Shown here piece after piece: positions 26,234 to 33,422 of a stretch of DNA of 64,000 bases. Under the pieces are notes generated by a model. It saw only the letters and a list, made by a program, of their open reading frames with translations, did no database searches and had not been told where the DNA came from. Made by a program: the position numbers and the translations under genes. The stretch spans positions 6,448,001-6,512,000 of the forward strand of contig NZ_BJOR01000001.1 in assembly GCF_006540305.1 (NCBI RefSeq), read 5' to 3'. Every line of letters begins with the position of its first letter. Position 1 is the stretch's first letter. Source of the DNA: Streptomyces sp. 6-11-2 (lineage in GTDB: Bacteria; Actinomycetota; Actinomycetes; Streptomycetales; Streptomycetaceae).

Positions 26234-26941
26234 TCAGTTGGTGCGTTGCCGCACCCGTACGACGATGCGAGGAGGGCGGGCGAGGGCGAGCCGGTGGCGC
26301 TCCTCGTCGAGGACGGCGGTGAGGTCGTCCTTCACCTGTTGAGGGTCGCGGAAGCGGACGTCCGCGCGGGCCTTGACGCGGTGGCGGCGCACCCGGATGC
26401 GGGCCTTGCTGACCCCGGGTACCCGCATGGCGGCGTCGCGCAGCAGAGCGGCGGTGCCGTCGCGGTCCAGGGAGGCGCGCAGCCCGGGCGCGGGGGAGCG
26501 CAGGGGCAGCCAGTGGCGTAGGCCAGGGGTGAGGGCCAGGACGATCAGCCAGATGCCGACGGCGGCGGCCACGGCGGCTCCCGTGAGCATCCACACGTCG
26601 TCCACGGGGCGGGTGGCCAGGGCGTCGGTCAGGAGCTGTCGCCAGGCTGCCGCGGGGCGTCCCGCCCGTACGGCGACGACGTCGACCAGCGCTGCGACCG
26701 CCGCCACGAGGATCACCGCGGCGACCAGCGCGGCCGGAATGCGGCGCGCGGACCACGGACGGTGGGTCCGGTGTCCTCTGTCGCGCTCGTCGGCCGTCAG
26801 GTTCGGCGAAGGCGTGTGGCGTTCGGGCGGACCGGGCCCTGTGGGCTCCCTCGGCTCCTGGGGCTCTTTCGTCATCGGGACCGCTGCACGGCGCGGGGGT
26901 GGCGCGGAGTCGCGGGCGGGAGGGTCCGGATCGGGTGTCAT
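26234..26941 (-). CDS. DUF6286 family membrane protein
   Basis: The N-terminal ~65 residues are Pro/Arg-rich and disordered. Two hydrophobic helices follow (AALVAAVILVAAVAALVDVV; LTGAAVAAAVGIWLIVLALT), then a cytoplasmic domain with ALLRDAAMRVPGVSKARIRV and VKARADVRF that mimics the Asp23/AmaP fold. It is located between amaP and an Asp23 gene. Function is not established; it is presumed part of the same membrane-associated assembly. Confidence 0.82.
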   Translation of the reverse strand: MTPDPDPPARDSAPPPRRAAVPMTKEPQEPREPTGPGPPERHTPSPNLTADERDRGHRTHRPWSARRIPAALVAAVILVAAVAALVDVVAVRAGRPAAAWRQLLTDALATRPVDDVWMLTGAAVAAAVGIWLIVLALTPGLRHWLPLRSPAPGLRASLDRDGTAALLRDAAMRVPGVSKARIRVRRHRVKARADVRFRDPQQVKDDLTAVLDEERHRLALARPPRIVVRVRQRTN

Positions 26942-26993
26942 TCCGGTCGTCCTTTCTGCGTGGTGGGCCCGGTGGTGCGGGCCGGGTGGCTGG

Positions 26994-27407
26994 TCACAGG
27001 GCCCGCCCCCGGTTCGCGCCGGAGGTGGCCACCAGCCGTCGGACGGTGAGGGTGACCTCCCCCACCCGCAAGCCGGTCAGCTGAACCACCCGTTCGGCGA
27101 CGTCCTGCTGGATCCGCTCGCAGACATGGGGGATGTCGGTGGGATAGGGCAGCTCCATGGTCAGGTGCAGGCGCACGGATCCGCTGCGGACTGCGGCGGA
27201 GGCGCTGGGTGCCGCCGGTCCGCTCGGGCCGGGCGGGAGGGCGGCGCGCCGGGACTGGGCCGTGCGTGCGGCCTGGGTGGCGATACGGGCGACCACCCTG
27301 TCCGGGATGACGGTGGCACCCCGCTCGGCCGGAGGCGGCAGGCCGGCGGCCCGCGCCGATGGGCCGGATCCTTCGCCGGGAGGTGGCGAGCCGGGCCGGG
27401 TCCTCAC
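26994..27407 (-). CDS. Asp23/Gls24 family envelope stress protein
   Basis: A 137-residue Asp23 domain: ATVIPDRVVARIATQAARTA at the start, SVRLHLTMELPYPTDIPHVC in the middle, and VVQLTGLRVGEVTLTVRRLV at the end. These proteins polymerise under the membrane and respond to cell-envelope or alkaline stress. I place the start at the GTG at 27405-27407, which has GGAGG six bases before it and overlaps the stop of the small upstream gene (GTGA); the longer open frame upstream reads through that gene. Confidence 0.82.
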   Translation of the reverse strand: MRTRPGSPPPGEGSGPSARAAGLPPPAERGATVIPDRVVARIATQAARTAQSRRAALPPGPSGPAAPSASAAVRSGSVRLHLTMELPYPTDIPHVCERIQQDVAERVVQLTGLRVGEVTLTVRRLVATSGANRGRAL

Positions 27408-27571
27408 CGCCGCCTCCGTGCACCGAGGTCGAGGTCGCCCTGCACGACGAGGCCGACGATCAGCCCCGCCGCCCCCAGGACCAGAACCAGCAGAAATGCC
27501 CAGAAGCCGCCGAAGTAGCCGGCGAAGCCCAGGGCCATCCCGGCCGCGAGGCCCGTGGTCGCTGTGTTCAT
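27404..27571 (-). CDS. Small membrane protein (55 aa) in Asp23 operon
   Basis: Product MNTATTGLAAGMALGFAGYF, then FWAFLLVLVLGAAGLIVGLV with a short acidic and basic tail (QGDLDLGARRRR). One long or two short membrane helices; no known domain. It is translationally coupled to the Asp23 gene downstream (stop/start overlap GTGA at 27404-27407). A small hydrophobic gene at this position recurs in streptomycete Asp23 clusters (recollection, not verified here). Confidence 0.75.
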   Translation of the reverse strand: MNTATTGLAAGMALGFAGYFGGFWAFLLVLVLGAAGLIVGLVVQGDLDLGARRRR

Positions 27572-27654
27572 GACGCACTCACCCGTCTCGCGAGCGTCAT
27601 CCGCGTGATCAGCCGCTTGCGCCGGGACGCGGCGGTGGCGGCGGTCACGGCGGA

Positions 27655-28137
27655 TCACCTCACGCGGCCCTCGTCCGATTCGGACTCTTCCTCCTCGTCG
27701 GGAAGGTGGACGTCGTCGACGACGATGTTCACCTCGACGACCTCCAGTCCCGTCATCCGCTCCACAGCGCTGATCACGTTGGTGCGCACGTCGCCGGCGA
27801 CGTCGACGATGGAGACGCCGTACTCGACGACGACGTCCAGGTCCACGGCGGCCTGCCGCTCGCCGACCTCGACCTTCACCCCTTGCGTGACGCTGCCGCC
27901 TCCGCCGGGGACGCGCTCCCGCATGGCGCCGAAGGCACGGGCCATGCCCGCCCCGAGGTTGTGGATGCCCGGTACCTCGCGGGCGGCCATGCCCGCGATC
28001 TTGGCCACTACGCCGTCCGCGATGGTGGTCTTCCCCCGGGTCTCGGCCGGAGCTCCGGCTCCAGTACGGCCCTTCAGCGCGCTCACGCCCGCGTCGGGTC
28101 GGCGGTCCGCCCCGACGCTGGTGATGTTGTCCGTCAT
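27655..28137 (-). CDS. Asp23/Gls24 family envelope stress protein
   Basis: A 160-residue Asp23 protein with the canonical core GKTTIADGVVAKIAGMAARE, VKVEVGERQAAVDLDVVVEY, GVSIVDVAGDVRTNVISAVE and TGLEVVEVNIVVDDVHLPDE, ending in an acidic tail. It is the best-conserved Asp23 homologue in the window. The ATG at 28137 has GAGG seven bases upstream; ATGs at 28197 and 28218 lack good sites. First gene of the reverse operon, divergent from the sigma factor across a CRP-type site. Confidence 0.88.
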   Translation of the reverse strand: MTDNITSVGADRRPDAGVSALKGRTGAGAPAETRGKTTIADGVVAKIAGMAAREVPGIHNLGAGMARAFGAMRERVPGGGGSVTQGVKVEVGERQAAVDLDVVVEYGVSIVDVAGDVRTNVISAVERMTGLEVVEVNIVVDDVHLPDEEEESESDEGRVR

Positions 28138-28228
28138 GGCGGTCGCCTCGATCGGTCGGCCGGACACCGGCGTGGTGCCCGTCGAAAGGTTGGACATGCG
28201 GGGCGGCGGACTTCTCACGAGCGTTCGA

Positions 28229-28244
28229 TGTGATGTGCATCACA
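28229..28244. promoter_or_regulatory. CRP-type operator between divergent Asp23 and sigma genes
   Basis: TGTGATGTGCATCACA exactly fits the CRP consensus TGTGA-N6-TCACA and lies within a perfect 8-bp inverted repeat (ATGTGATG-TG-CATCACAT). It is about 90 bases from the Asp23 start on one side and 34 bases from the sigma start on the other, well placed to control one or both. Binding by the streptomycete cAMP receptor protein is an inference. Confidence 0.65.
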
Positions 28245-28259
28245 TGCAAGGAGGTGGGT

Positions 28260-28274
28260 ATGCGATTGTCCTGA
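28260..28274 (+). other. Four-codon minicistron (MRLS) ahead of the sigma factor
   Basis: AAGGAGG stands the right distance before ATG CGA TTG TCC TGA. The stop lies three bases before the ATG of the sigma gene, which has no close ribosome-binding site of its own, so the sigma factor may be translated by re-initiation after this tiny frame. Confidence 0.5.
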
Positions 28275-28277
28275 ACC

Positions 28278-28868
28278 ATGAGCAGGAGAGGCATGATCGA
28301 ACGGACCGGTTCCGCACCTCTGGGAGGCGACCTGCCGGATGGGCTGCTGGCTGTGTGGGCTGCCGAGGGGGACGAGGACGCCTTCGCTGTTCTCGTCCGG
28401 CGGCACAGCCGTCCTCTGCTCGGCCTGGCCTGCTGCATGCTCGGTAACGCCCAGGATGCCGAGGAGGCCGTTCAGGACGCCTTCGTCAGCGCCTGGCGGC
28501 GACTGCCGGAATACCGCCACGATGCGGAGTTCCCCACCTGGATGTACCGCATCACCGTCAACCGCTGCCTGAACTCACGACGCCACAGACCGCCACCCCT
28601 TCCACTGGACGCCGTCGCCGAACCCGCAACGGGCGACGAGTGGAGCTCGCCCGCCCGAGCCGCAGAGGAGGACGCAGAAACGGCCGCTTTGACGTGCGCG
28701 CTCGGCGAGCTGGACGCCGGACAGCGTGTCTGCTGGATCCTGCGGGAGCTGCAGGGTCTGCCCTACAAGGAGATCGCTGTCGTGACACAGACCAGTGAGC
28801 AGACGGTGCGCGGCAGACTGTTCAGGGCACGCCGGTCCCTGAAGGAGGCGATGGCCTCATGGCGCTAG
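28278..28868 (+). CDS. ECF-type RNA polymerase sigma factor
   Basis: A 196-residue sigma-70 group 4 factor. Region 2: EDAFAVLVRRHSRPLLGLAC, ML-GNAQDAEEAVQDAFVSAW and FPTWMYRITVNRCLN. Region 4: LGELDAGQRVCWILRELQGL and YKEIAVVTQTSEQTVRGRLF. It lacks region 3, as expected. It probably drives the envelope-stress genes on both sides. The start overlaps the control region described above, and its stop lies inside the start of the next gene (28859), indicating coupled translation. Confidence 0.92.
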   Translation: MSRRGMIERTGSAPLGGDLPDGLLAVWAAEGDEDAFAVLVRRHSRPLLGLACCMLGNAQDAEEAVQDAFVSAWRRLPEYRHDAEFPTWMYRITVNRCLNSRRHRPPPLPLDAVAEPATGDEWSSPARAAEEDAETAALTCALGELDAGQRVCWILRELQGLPYKEIAVVTQTSEQTVRGRLFRARRSLKEAMASWR

Positions 28869-29536
28869 ACGACCCGCACGCGCAGCCTTCCGAACCGCCC
28901 GGAGACGACGGGTCTCCCGGCCACCCGGCCATCGATGACGCGGCTCCGCTCGCAGGTGACGAGGTACTGACCTGCGGCCGCCTGCTCAGCCAGGTCTGGG
29001 AACAGGCACAGGACGCGACGCCGGCTGCGGATCCGCACACCATGTCATGTCCCCAGTGCCGCGAGGCCGTCGAGGGGCTGGCCAGGCTGAACGCGGCCAC
29101 GCGGGCGCTGCGTGCCAAGGACCCTCCCGGCCTGCAGGCGCTGACCGACCGCGTCATGAGCATCGTCAGGGCCGAGGTCCGGCTGGGGCGGCTGCTGCCA
29201 CTGGCCGACACGATGCTGGATCTGCTGATCGCCGAGAGCGCCGCGGCGAAAGTGCTGCGGCATGCCGCGGATACGGTCCCCGGGGCGAGGGCCGTGTCCT
29301 GCCGGCTCGTGCCCGCAGGTGGCACCGGCGTGCAGGTGGCCATGACCCTGGCCGCCGCCCTCGACCGCCCGCTGCCCGACAGGGTCGATCAAGTACGCGG
29401 GTCGATCATCGATGCCGCCGTACAAGCCCTGGGGATGGACGTGACGGCCGTCGACATCATCGTGGTCGACGTACTGGAGCCGCCCTTGCCCCTCGGCCCT
29501 GCGGGCTCCGGCCAGACCACAGGCGGTGGTCTCTGA
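28859..29536 (+). CDS. Asp23-like/anti-sigma-type protein downstream of the sigma factor
   Basis: A 225-residue protein. The N-terminal third is acidic and contains SCPQCREAVEGLARLNAATR after CGRLLSQVWE, a Cys-x2-Cys arrangement reminiscent of zinc-dependent anti-sigma domains. The rest has an Asp23-like alpha/beta layout: LLIAESAAAKVLRHAADTVP, VQVAMTLAAALDRPLPDRVD and IIDAAVQALGMDVTAVDIIV. The gene overlaps the sigma gene by ten bases. A fused regulator linking the sigma factor to Asp23 assemblies is plausible but unproved. Confidence 0.72.
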   Translation: MALDDPHAQPSEPPGDDGSPGHPAIDDAAPLAGDEVLTCGRLLSQVWEQAQDATPAADPHTMSCPQCREAVEGLARLNAATRALRAKDPPGLQALTDRVMSIVRAEVRLGRLLPLADTMLDLLIAESAAAKVLRHAADTVPGARAVSCRLVPAGGTGVQVAMTLAAALDRPLPDRVDQVRGSIIDAAVQALGMDVTAVDIIVVDVLEPPLPLGPAGSGQTTGGGL

Positions 29537-29916
29537 TGGCTGCCACCGAAACGCCGCCTCCCCTCAGCGTCGCGGCCGCAGCGGCCCTCGCGGTTCCCGG
29601 CGTGGCCGGCCTTCAACCCCGCCTCGCCCACCGCCTCGCGGCAGCGGCCTCGCCCACATGGCCGGAGACAACAGCTCAACATGCCCCCGAGGCAGGTGTC
29701 CGCATCGACCGGGTGCCCGACGGCTCGGGATGGCACATCGAGGTGCGCTGCGTCCTGACCGAAGGCCACAGAGTGGTGGACACTGCCCGGGATGTCCACG
29801 ACCAGGTACGGGCCGCTGTCCTCTCCTACCTCGCCGCACACGACGCCCCGGTAGCGGTCACCGTGACGGTCACGGTCACGGTCACCCGCATCGCCGCCCG
29901 GGACTTCACAGTCTGA
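29536..29916 (+). CDS. Asp23-like small protein
   Basis: A 126-residue protein with AAAALAVPGVAGLQPRLAHR, the typical opening of the Asp23 fold (AIP-GV), WHIEVRCVLTEGHRVVDTAR, VHDQVRAAVLSYLAAH and a terminal strand with a Val/Thr alternation encoded by repeated GGTCAC. It starts with ATG overlapping the preceding stop (TGATG), completing a three-gene sigma-led operon. Function is inferred only from fold resemblance and context. Confidence 0.7.
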   Translation: MAATETPPPLSVAAAAALAVPGVAGLQPRLAHRLAAAASPTWPETTAQHAPEAGVRIDRVPDGSGWHIEVRCVLTEGHRVVDTARDVHDQVRAAVLSYLAAHDAPVAVTVTVTVTVTRIAARDFTV

Positions 29917-30750
29917 GCGCCGCACGCGACGGTCGGCGACGAGGCCGGACTGCTGCGTCTAGATCTAAAACGACGGGCGTTATCGACAGGTGGGTCTCCT
30001 ACGGGCCGCAGCCGGGAAGTTGCCTCGCTGCAGGCCACCGAGAGGCGCAAGGGCATACCGGCTGCCCGTGCAGGCCAACGGGATCTGCCGGACATGGTCC
30101 TCGATGTACAGACTCACGACGGCGAGAGCGACCGATGGGCACGATCTGAGCACGAGGCATGTCGGCTGTAGGACGGCTCAATGCGCGTCGGATGTTTGCA
30201 CACCCCGAAGGGAGAAGACGGCAGCCGCTGCTGTGCGGCGCAGCTCCTCGACGACGTCAATCTGATTGCGTGCGCGGTCCAGCAGATTCCTTGGTTGTGA
30301 CTCATCGAGACCAGGTTCCGCCTGTGCACCGCGGCCGGACAGCTCGTCACCACCGGCCGCCGTCGGGTCCTCCGTCTTGGCGGCCACTGGCCATGGACCA
30401 GCTGCATCACGGCCGCCCTCGACCGGCTCGCCCAACTCCCGAACCCAAGATGACCAGCTGATTTCCCGTCCCAACGACAGGACCACCCGACCCTGAGAAG
30501 TGGAACCCGGCGCCCGCCCGACGCGACACTCGGGCCCCCGGCATGCCCAACATCACCCACACAAAGCGGAACGGCCCGCCGACTCCGTTGGCAGACCGTC
30601 ACGAAAGTTCGAGGCTAGAAGTCAACGAAGCCACCGCGACGTGGTGACGACGGGGGACAGCACTCGCGAGCTGACGGCAATCGCAGCAGGGACTGTCCCG
30701 CTTCCGCTCGCGGGTTCTGTACGGTGTGAGCCGGTCGGCGGGGCCGAACG
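29917..30750. other. Long non-coding stretch with one transposase scrap
   Basis: Apart from the IS1380 remnant at 30311-30453 I recognise nothing. Reading frames here lack consistent GC3 bias. It separates the sigma operon from the reverse-strand UbiA gene. Confidence 0.5.
30311..30453 (+). pseudogene. IS1380-family transposase, C-terminal scrap
   Basis: A forward frame ending with TGA at 30451-30453 reads RFRLCTAAGQLVTTGRRRVL and then RLGGHWPWTSCITAALDRL. This is the terminal helix-turn region of IS1380 transposases (R-x-VLRL-x-x-x-WPW-x ... ALxRLxALP). No upstream core is present. It could have come from the same lost copy as 13600-13997, but the two do not overlap in homology, so this cannot be tested. 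Confidence 0.6.
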
Positions 30751-30751
30751 G

Positions 30752-31579
30752 TCAGGCGATCCCGGTGCCGCGTACCAGCAGCAACGTCACGTCCACCACC
30801 GCCACGGCGACCGCCGCCGCGAACGCCGCTCGCTCCCAGCGGCGTCCCAGCACCGTCCCCGCCACCGCGACCAGTCCGGCCACCGCGAGGGCCACCACTC
30901 CCCATCTGCCGGGTGGTCCGGCGGGCCCCAGCGTCAGAACCGCGGACGCGGTCGCCAGCGGTACCGGCAGCAGCAGCCGCGCGCCGTCCGGGCCCAGCCG
31001 CTGCGGAAATCCCCGTACGCCCGTCGCCAGATCCCCGCGGATGTCCGGCAGCACGTCACCCAGATGGGCACCGACCCCCAGGAGCGCCCCGGCGGTGACA
31101 ACCCACCAGGCCGGCCAGGGCTGCCCTGGGAGCCCCAGCGCCACGAACGCCGGGAGCGCGGCGAAACCCACCGCGTACGGCGCCCAGGACCATGCTGTCG
31201 CCTTGAGCCGCAGGTTGTACGCCCACGCCGCCGCCACACCGGCCAGATGAACGACGCCCGCCCACAGGCCACATGCGAACGACAACGGCACGCACAACGC
31301 CAGCGCGGCATACGCGGCCACCCACACCTCCGTCACACCCACCGCGCCGTCGACGACGGGTTTGCCACGGCGGGCGGCAGCGATGTCCCGGCGCGCGTCG
31401 AACGCGTCGTTGCACCAGCCGACGGACAATTGCCCGCTCAGAACGGCGGCGGTGGTCAGGACACAACGCGCGGCGCCCTGGCCGGCGGTCACGGCCAGCG
31501 CTGCCATCAACGCGGTGACCGCCACCACAGGCCCGGGGTGGCACGACCCGGCCAGGCCACCCGACCGGCCGGCCCGCAT
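30752..31579 (-). CDS. UbiA-family prenyltransferase
   Basis: A roughly 275-residue polytopic membrane protein. The first Asp-rich motif is in VGWCNDAFDARRDIAAARRG (N-D-x-x-D) and the second in LGDVLPDIRGDLATGVRGFP (D-x-x-x-D), as in UbiA enzymes that transfer a prenyl chain to an aromatic acceptor. Eight or nine hydrophobic helices are visible. No good ribosome-binding site was found; ATG 31579 (MRAGRSGGLAGSCHPGP) is preferred over GTG 31621. It is divergent from the type III polyketide synthase operon, so it may prenylate that product (inference). Confidence 0.82.
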   Translation of the reverse strand: MRAGRSGGLAGSCHPGPVVAVTALMAALAVTAGQGAARCVLTTAAVLSGQLSVGWCNDAFDARRDIAAARRGKPVVDGAVGVTEVWVAAYAALALCVPLSFACGLWAGVVHLAGVAAAWAYNLRLKATAWSWAPYAVGFAALPAFVALGLPGQPWPAWWVVTAGALLGVGAHLGDVLPDIRGDLATGVRGFPQRLGPDGARLLLPVPLATASAVLTLGPAGPPGRWGVVALAVAGLVAVAGTVLGRRWERAAFAAAVAVAVVDVTLLLVRGTGIA

Positions 31580-31770
31580 CGCGGCCACACCGCTGGGCGT
31601 CGACTGCTCAGGAGTGCCCACCCGGCCGATCGTAGGCGTCCTGGCCCCGACCGGCGTGGAGCACGCGCCCCGGGGCGAACGGCCGGACGGGCGATGCATG
31701 GTGCCGAAGCGTGGGTTCGGGGAACACGTGCAGAGCAACTCACCCCAGTCGACAGCCGGACGGGAACCCT

Positions 31771-32829
31771 ATGACGCGGATCGCCGCCGTTCACGGTGCC
31801 CTCGCACCGCACCGTCGCACCCAGTCCGAGATCACCGACATGGTGGCCCGCACCTGCCTGCCCGAGGGCACCGACCGCCGGGTCCTGGACCGGCTGCACC
31901 GCAGCGCGAAGGTCCGCTCGCGCCACATGACACTGCCGCTGGAACGGTACGAGGAACTGGACGGATTCGGTGCCGCCAACGACGTCTTCATCGCCGCCGC
32001 CACCGGTCTGGGCGCCAAGACAGTGAGAGCCGTACTGCAGATGGCCGGTCTGTCCGCAGCCGACGTCGACCTGCTGGTCTTCACCTCCGTCACCGGCATC
32101 GCCGTTCCCTCGATCGACGCACGGCTGGCCGGACGCCTCGGACTGCGGCCGGACGTCACACGACTGCCCCTCTTCGGCCTCGGCTGCGCCGGTGGCGCCG
32201 CCGGCCTGGCCCGTATGCACGACTACCTGCTGGGCCGGCCCGACCACGTGGCGGTCCTGCTGTCGGTCGAACTGTGCTCACTCACCTTCCAGCGCAACGA
32301 CGCCTCCGTGGCCAACCTGGTCGCCACCGGGCTGTTCGGCGACGGCGCCGCCGCAGTCGTCGCCTACGGCGCGGACCGCCCGGACGAGCCCATCGGCCCG
32401 ACAATCGTGGACACCCGCAGTCACCTGTATCCGGACACCGGGCGCCTCATGGGCTGGGACATCAAGAGCTCCGGCTTCCAGGTCGTCCTCGACCCGAAGG
32501 TCCCCGACGTCGTACGCCGCTCCCTCGCCGATGGCGTCGAGGGATTCCTCGGTGACCACGGCCTGAAGCCGAAGGACGTGACTGCCTGGGTCTGCCACCC
32601 GGGCGGACCCAAGGTCCTTCAGGCCGTCACCGAGGCCCTCGACCTGCCCGACGACGCACTCGATGTGAGCTGGCGTCATTTGGCCGACGTGGGCAACCTG
32701 TCCTCGTCGTCGGTGCTCCACGTGCTGCGCGACACCCTGGCCGAGCGCCGCCCGCCACCGGGCACCCCGGGTGTGCTGCTGGCGATGGGACCCGGCTTCG
32801 CCTGCGAACTCGTCCTGTTGCGCTGGTAG
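31771..32829 (+). CDS. srsA: Type III polyketide synthase (phenolic lipid synthase, SrsA-like)
   Basis: A 352-residue chalcone-synthase-fold enzyme. The catalytic Cys is in LPLFGLGCAGGAAGLARMHD, the His in TAWVCHPGGPKVLQAV and the Asn in LADVGNLSSSSVL. The next two genes encode an isoprenylcysteine-type methyltransferase and a flavin hydroxylase, the order known for srsA-srsB-srsC of Streptomyces griseus, where the pathway makes alkylresorcinols and alkylquinones that associate with the membrane and raise penicillin resistance. It probably condenses a long-chain acyl starter with malonyl-type extenders. Start ATG at 31771 with a weak GGGAA site. Confidence 0.88.
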   Translation: MTRIAAVHGALAPHRRTQSEITDMVARTCLPEGTDRRVLDRLHRSAKVRSRHMTLPLERYEELDGFGAANDVFIAAATGLGAKTVRAVLQMAGLSAADVDLLVFTSVTGIAVPSIDARLAGRLGLRPDVTRLPLFGLGCAGGAAGLARMHDYLLGRPDHVAVLLSVELCSLTFQRNDASVANLVATGLFGDGAAAVVAYGADRPDEPIGPTIVDTRSHLYPDTGRLMGWDIKSSGFQVVLDPKVPDVVRRSLADGVEGFLGDHGLKPKDVTAWVCHPGGPKVLQAVTEALDLPDDALDVSWRHLADVGNLSSSSVLHVLRDTLAERRPPPGTPGVLLAMGPGFACELVLLRW

Positions 32830-32842
32830 TTCGGACCGACGA

Positions 32843-32891
32843 AGGACACAGGACACAGGACACAGGACACAGGACACAGGACACAGGACAC
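32843..32891 (+). repeat. Seven tandem copies of AGGACAC abutting the srsB start codon
   Basis: A perfect heptanucleotide array of exactly seven units fills the gap between srsA and srsB, and the last unit is followed directly by ATG. Every unit contains AGGA, a Shine-Dalgarno core, giving overlapping possible ribosome-binding sites. The units are not a multiple of three, but the array is untranslated, so copy-number change would alter spacing rather than frame. Confidence 0.92.
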
Positions 32892-33422
32892 ATGATCTGG
32901 TACGGACTGCTGGTGGCCGCCGTCGCCGCCGAGCGCGTCGCCGAACTCGTCGTCGCCCGCCGCAACGAACGGTGGAGCACCGCCCGCGGCGCGACGCCGA
33001 CCGGGCAGGGCCACTACCCGGCCATGGTCGCCCTTCACACCGGCCTTCTGATCGCCTGCCCGGCCGAGGCATGGCTGGCCGACCGGCCCTTCGTAGCCGC
33101 CCTGGCCTGGCCGATGCTGGCCGTACTGGCGGGCGCCCAGGCACTGCGGTGGTGGTGCATCCACACCCTGGGACCCCGTTGGAACACCCGGGTGATCGTC
33201 GTACCCGGACTGCCGCTGGTGACGAGCGGCCCCTACCGGTGGCGGTGGCTGCGGCATCCGAACTACGTGGCCGTCGTCGCCGAGGGCGTGGCGCTGCCTC
33301 TGGTACACACCGCCTGGGTCACCGCGGCCGCGTTCACGGTACTCAACGCCGCCCTGCTCACCGTGCGCATCCGCTGCGAGAACCGGGCGCTCGCCGCCGC
33401 GACCACGCCGGCGTCGGCATGA
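32892..33422 (+). CDS. srsB: Isoprenylcysteine carboxylmethyltransferase-family O-methyltransferase (SrsB-like)
   Basis: A 176-residue membrane methyltransferase. Hydrophobic helices alternate with the conserved RWWCIHTLGPRWNTRVIVVP and GPYRWRWLRHPNYVAVVAEG, the SAM-binding RHPxY motif of the ICMT/PEMT family. In the srs pathway SrsB methylates the hydroxyl of the alkylresorcinol. It starts immediately after the heptamer array, and its stop overlaps the srsC start (ATGA at 33419-33422). Confidence 0.88.
   Translation: MIWYGLLVAAVAAERVAELVVARRNERWSTARGATPTGQGHYPAMVALHTGLLIACPAEAWLADRPFVAALAWPMLAVLAGAQALRWWCIHTLGPRWNTRVIVVPGLPLVTSGPYRWRWLRHPNYVAVVAEGVALPLVHTAWVTAAAFTVLNAALLTVRIRCENRALAAATTPASA

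Noticed and set aside
29860..29890. Repeated GGTCAC/CGGTCA units near the end of gene 29536-29916, considered as an operator array
   Set aside because: They encode an alternating Val-Thr strand within the coding frame; no evidence for a regulatory role.
32676..33308. Reverse ORF with SCVLCPV repeats (Cys-rich protein?)
   Set aside because: The Cys repeats are only the reverse translation of the AGGACAC array between srsA and srsB.
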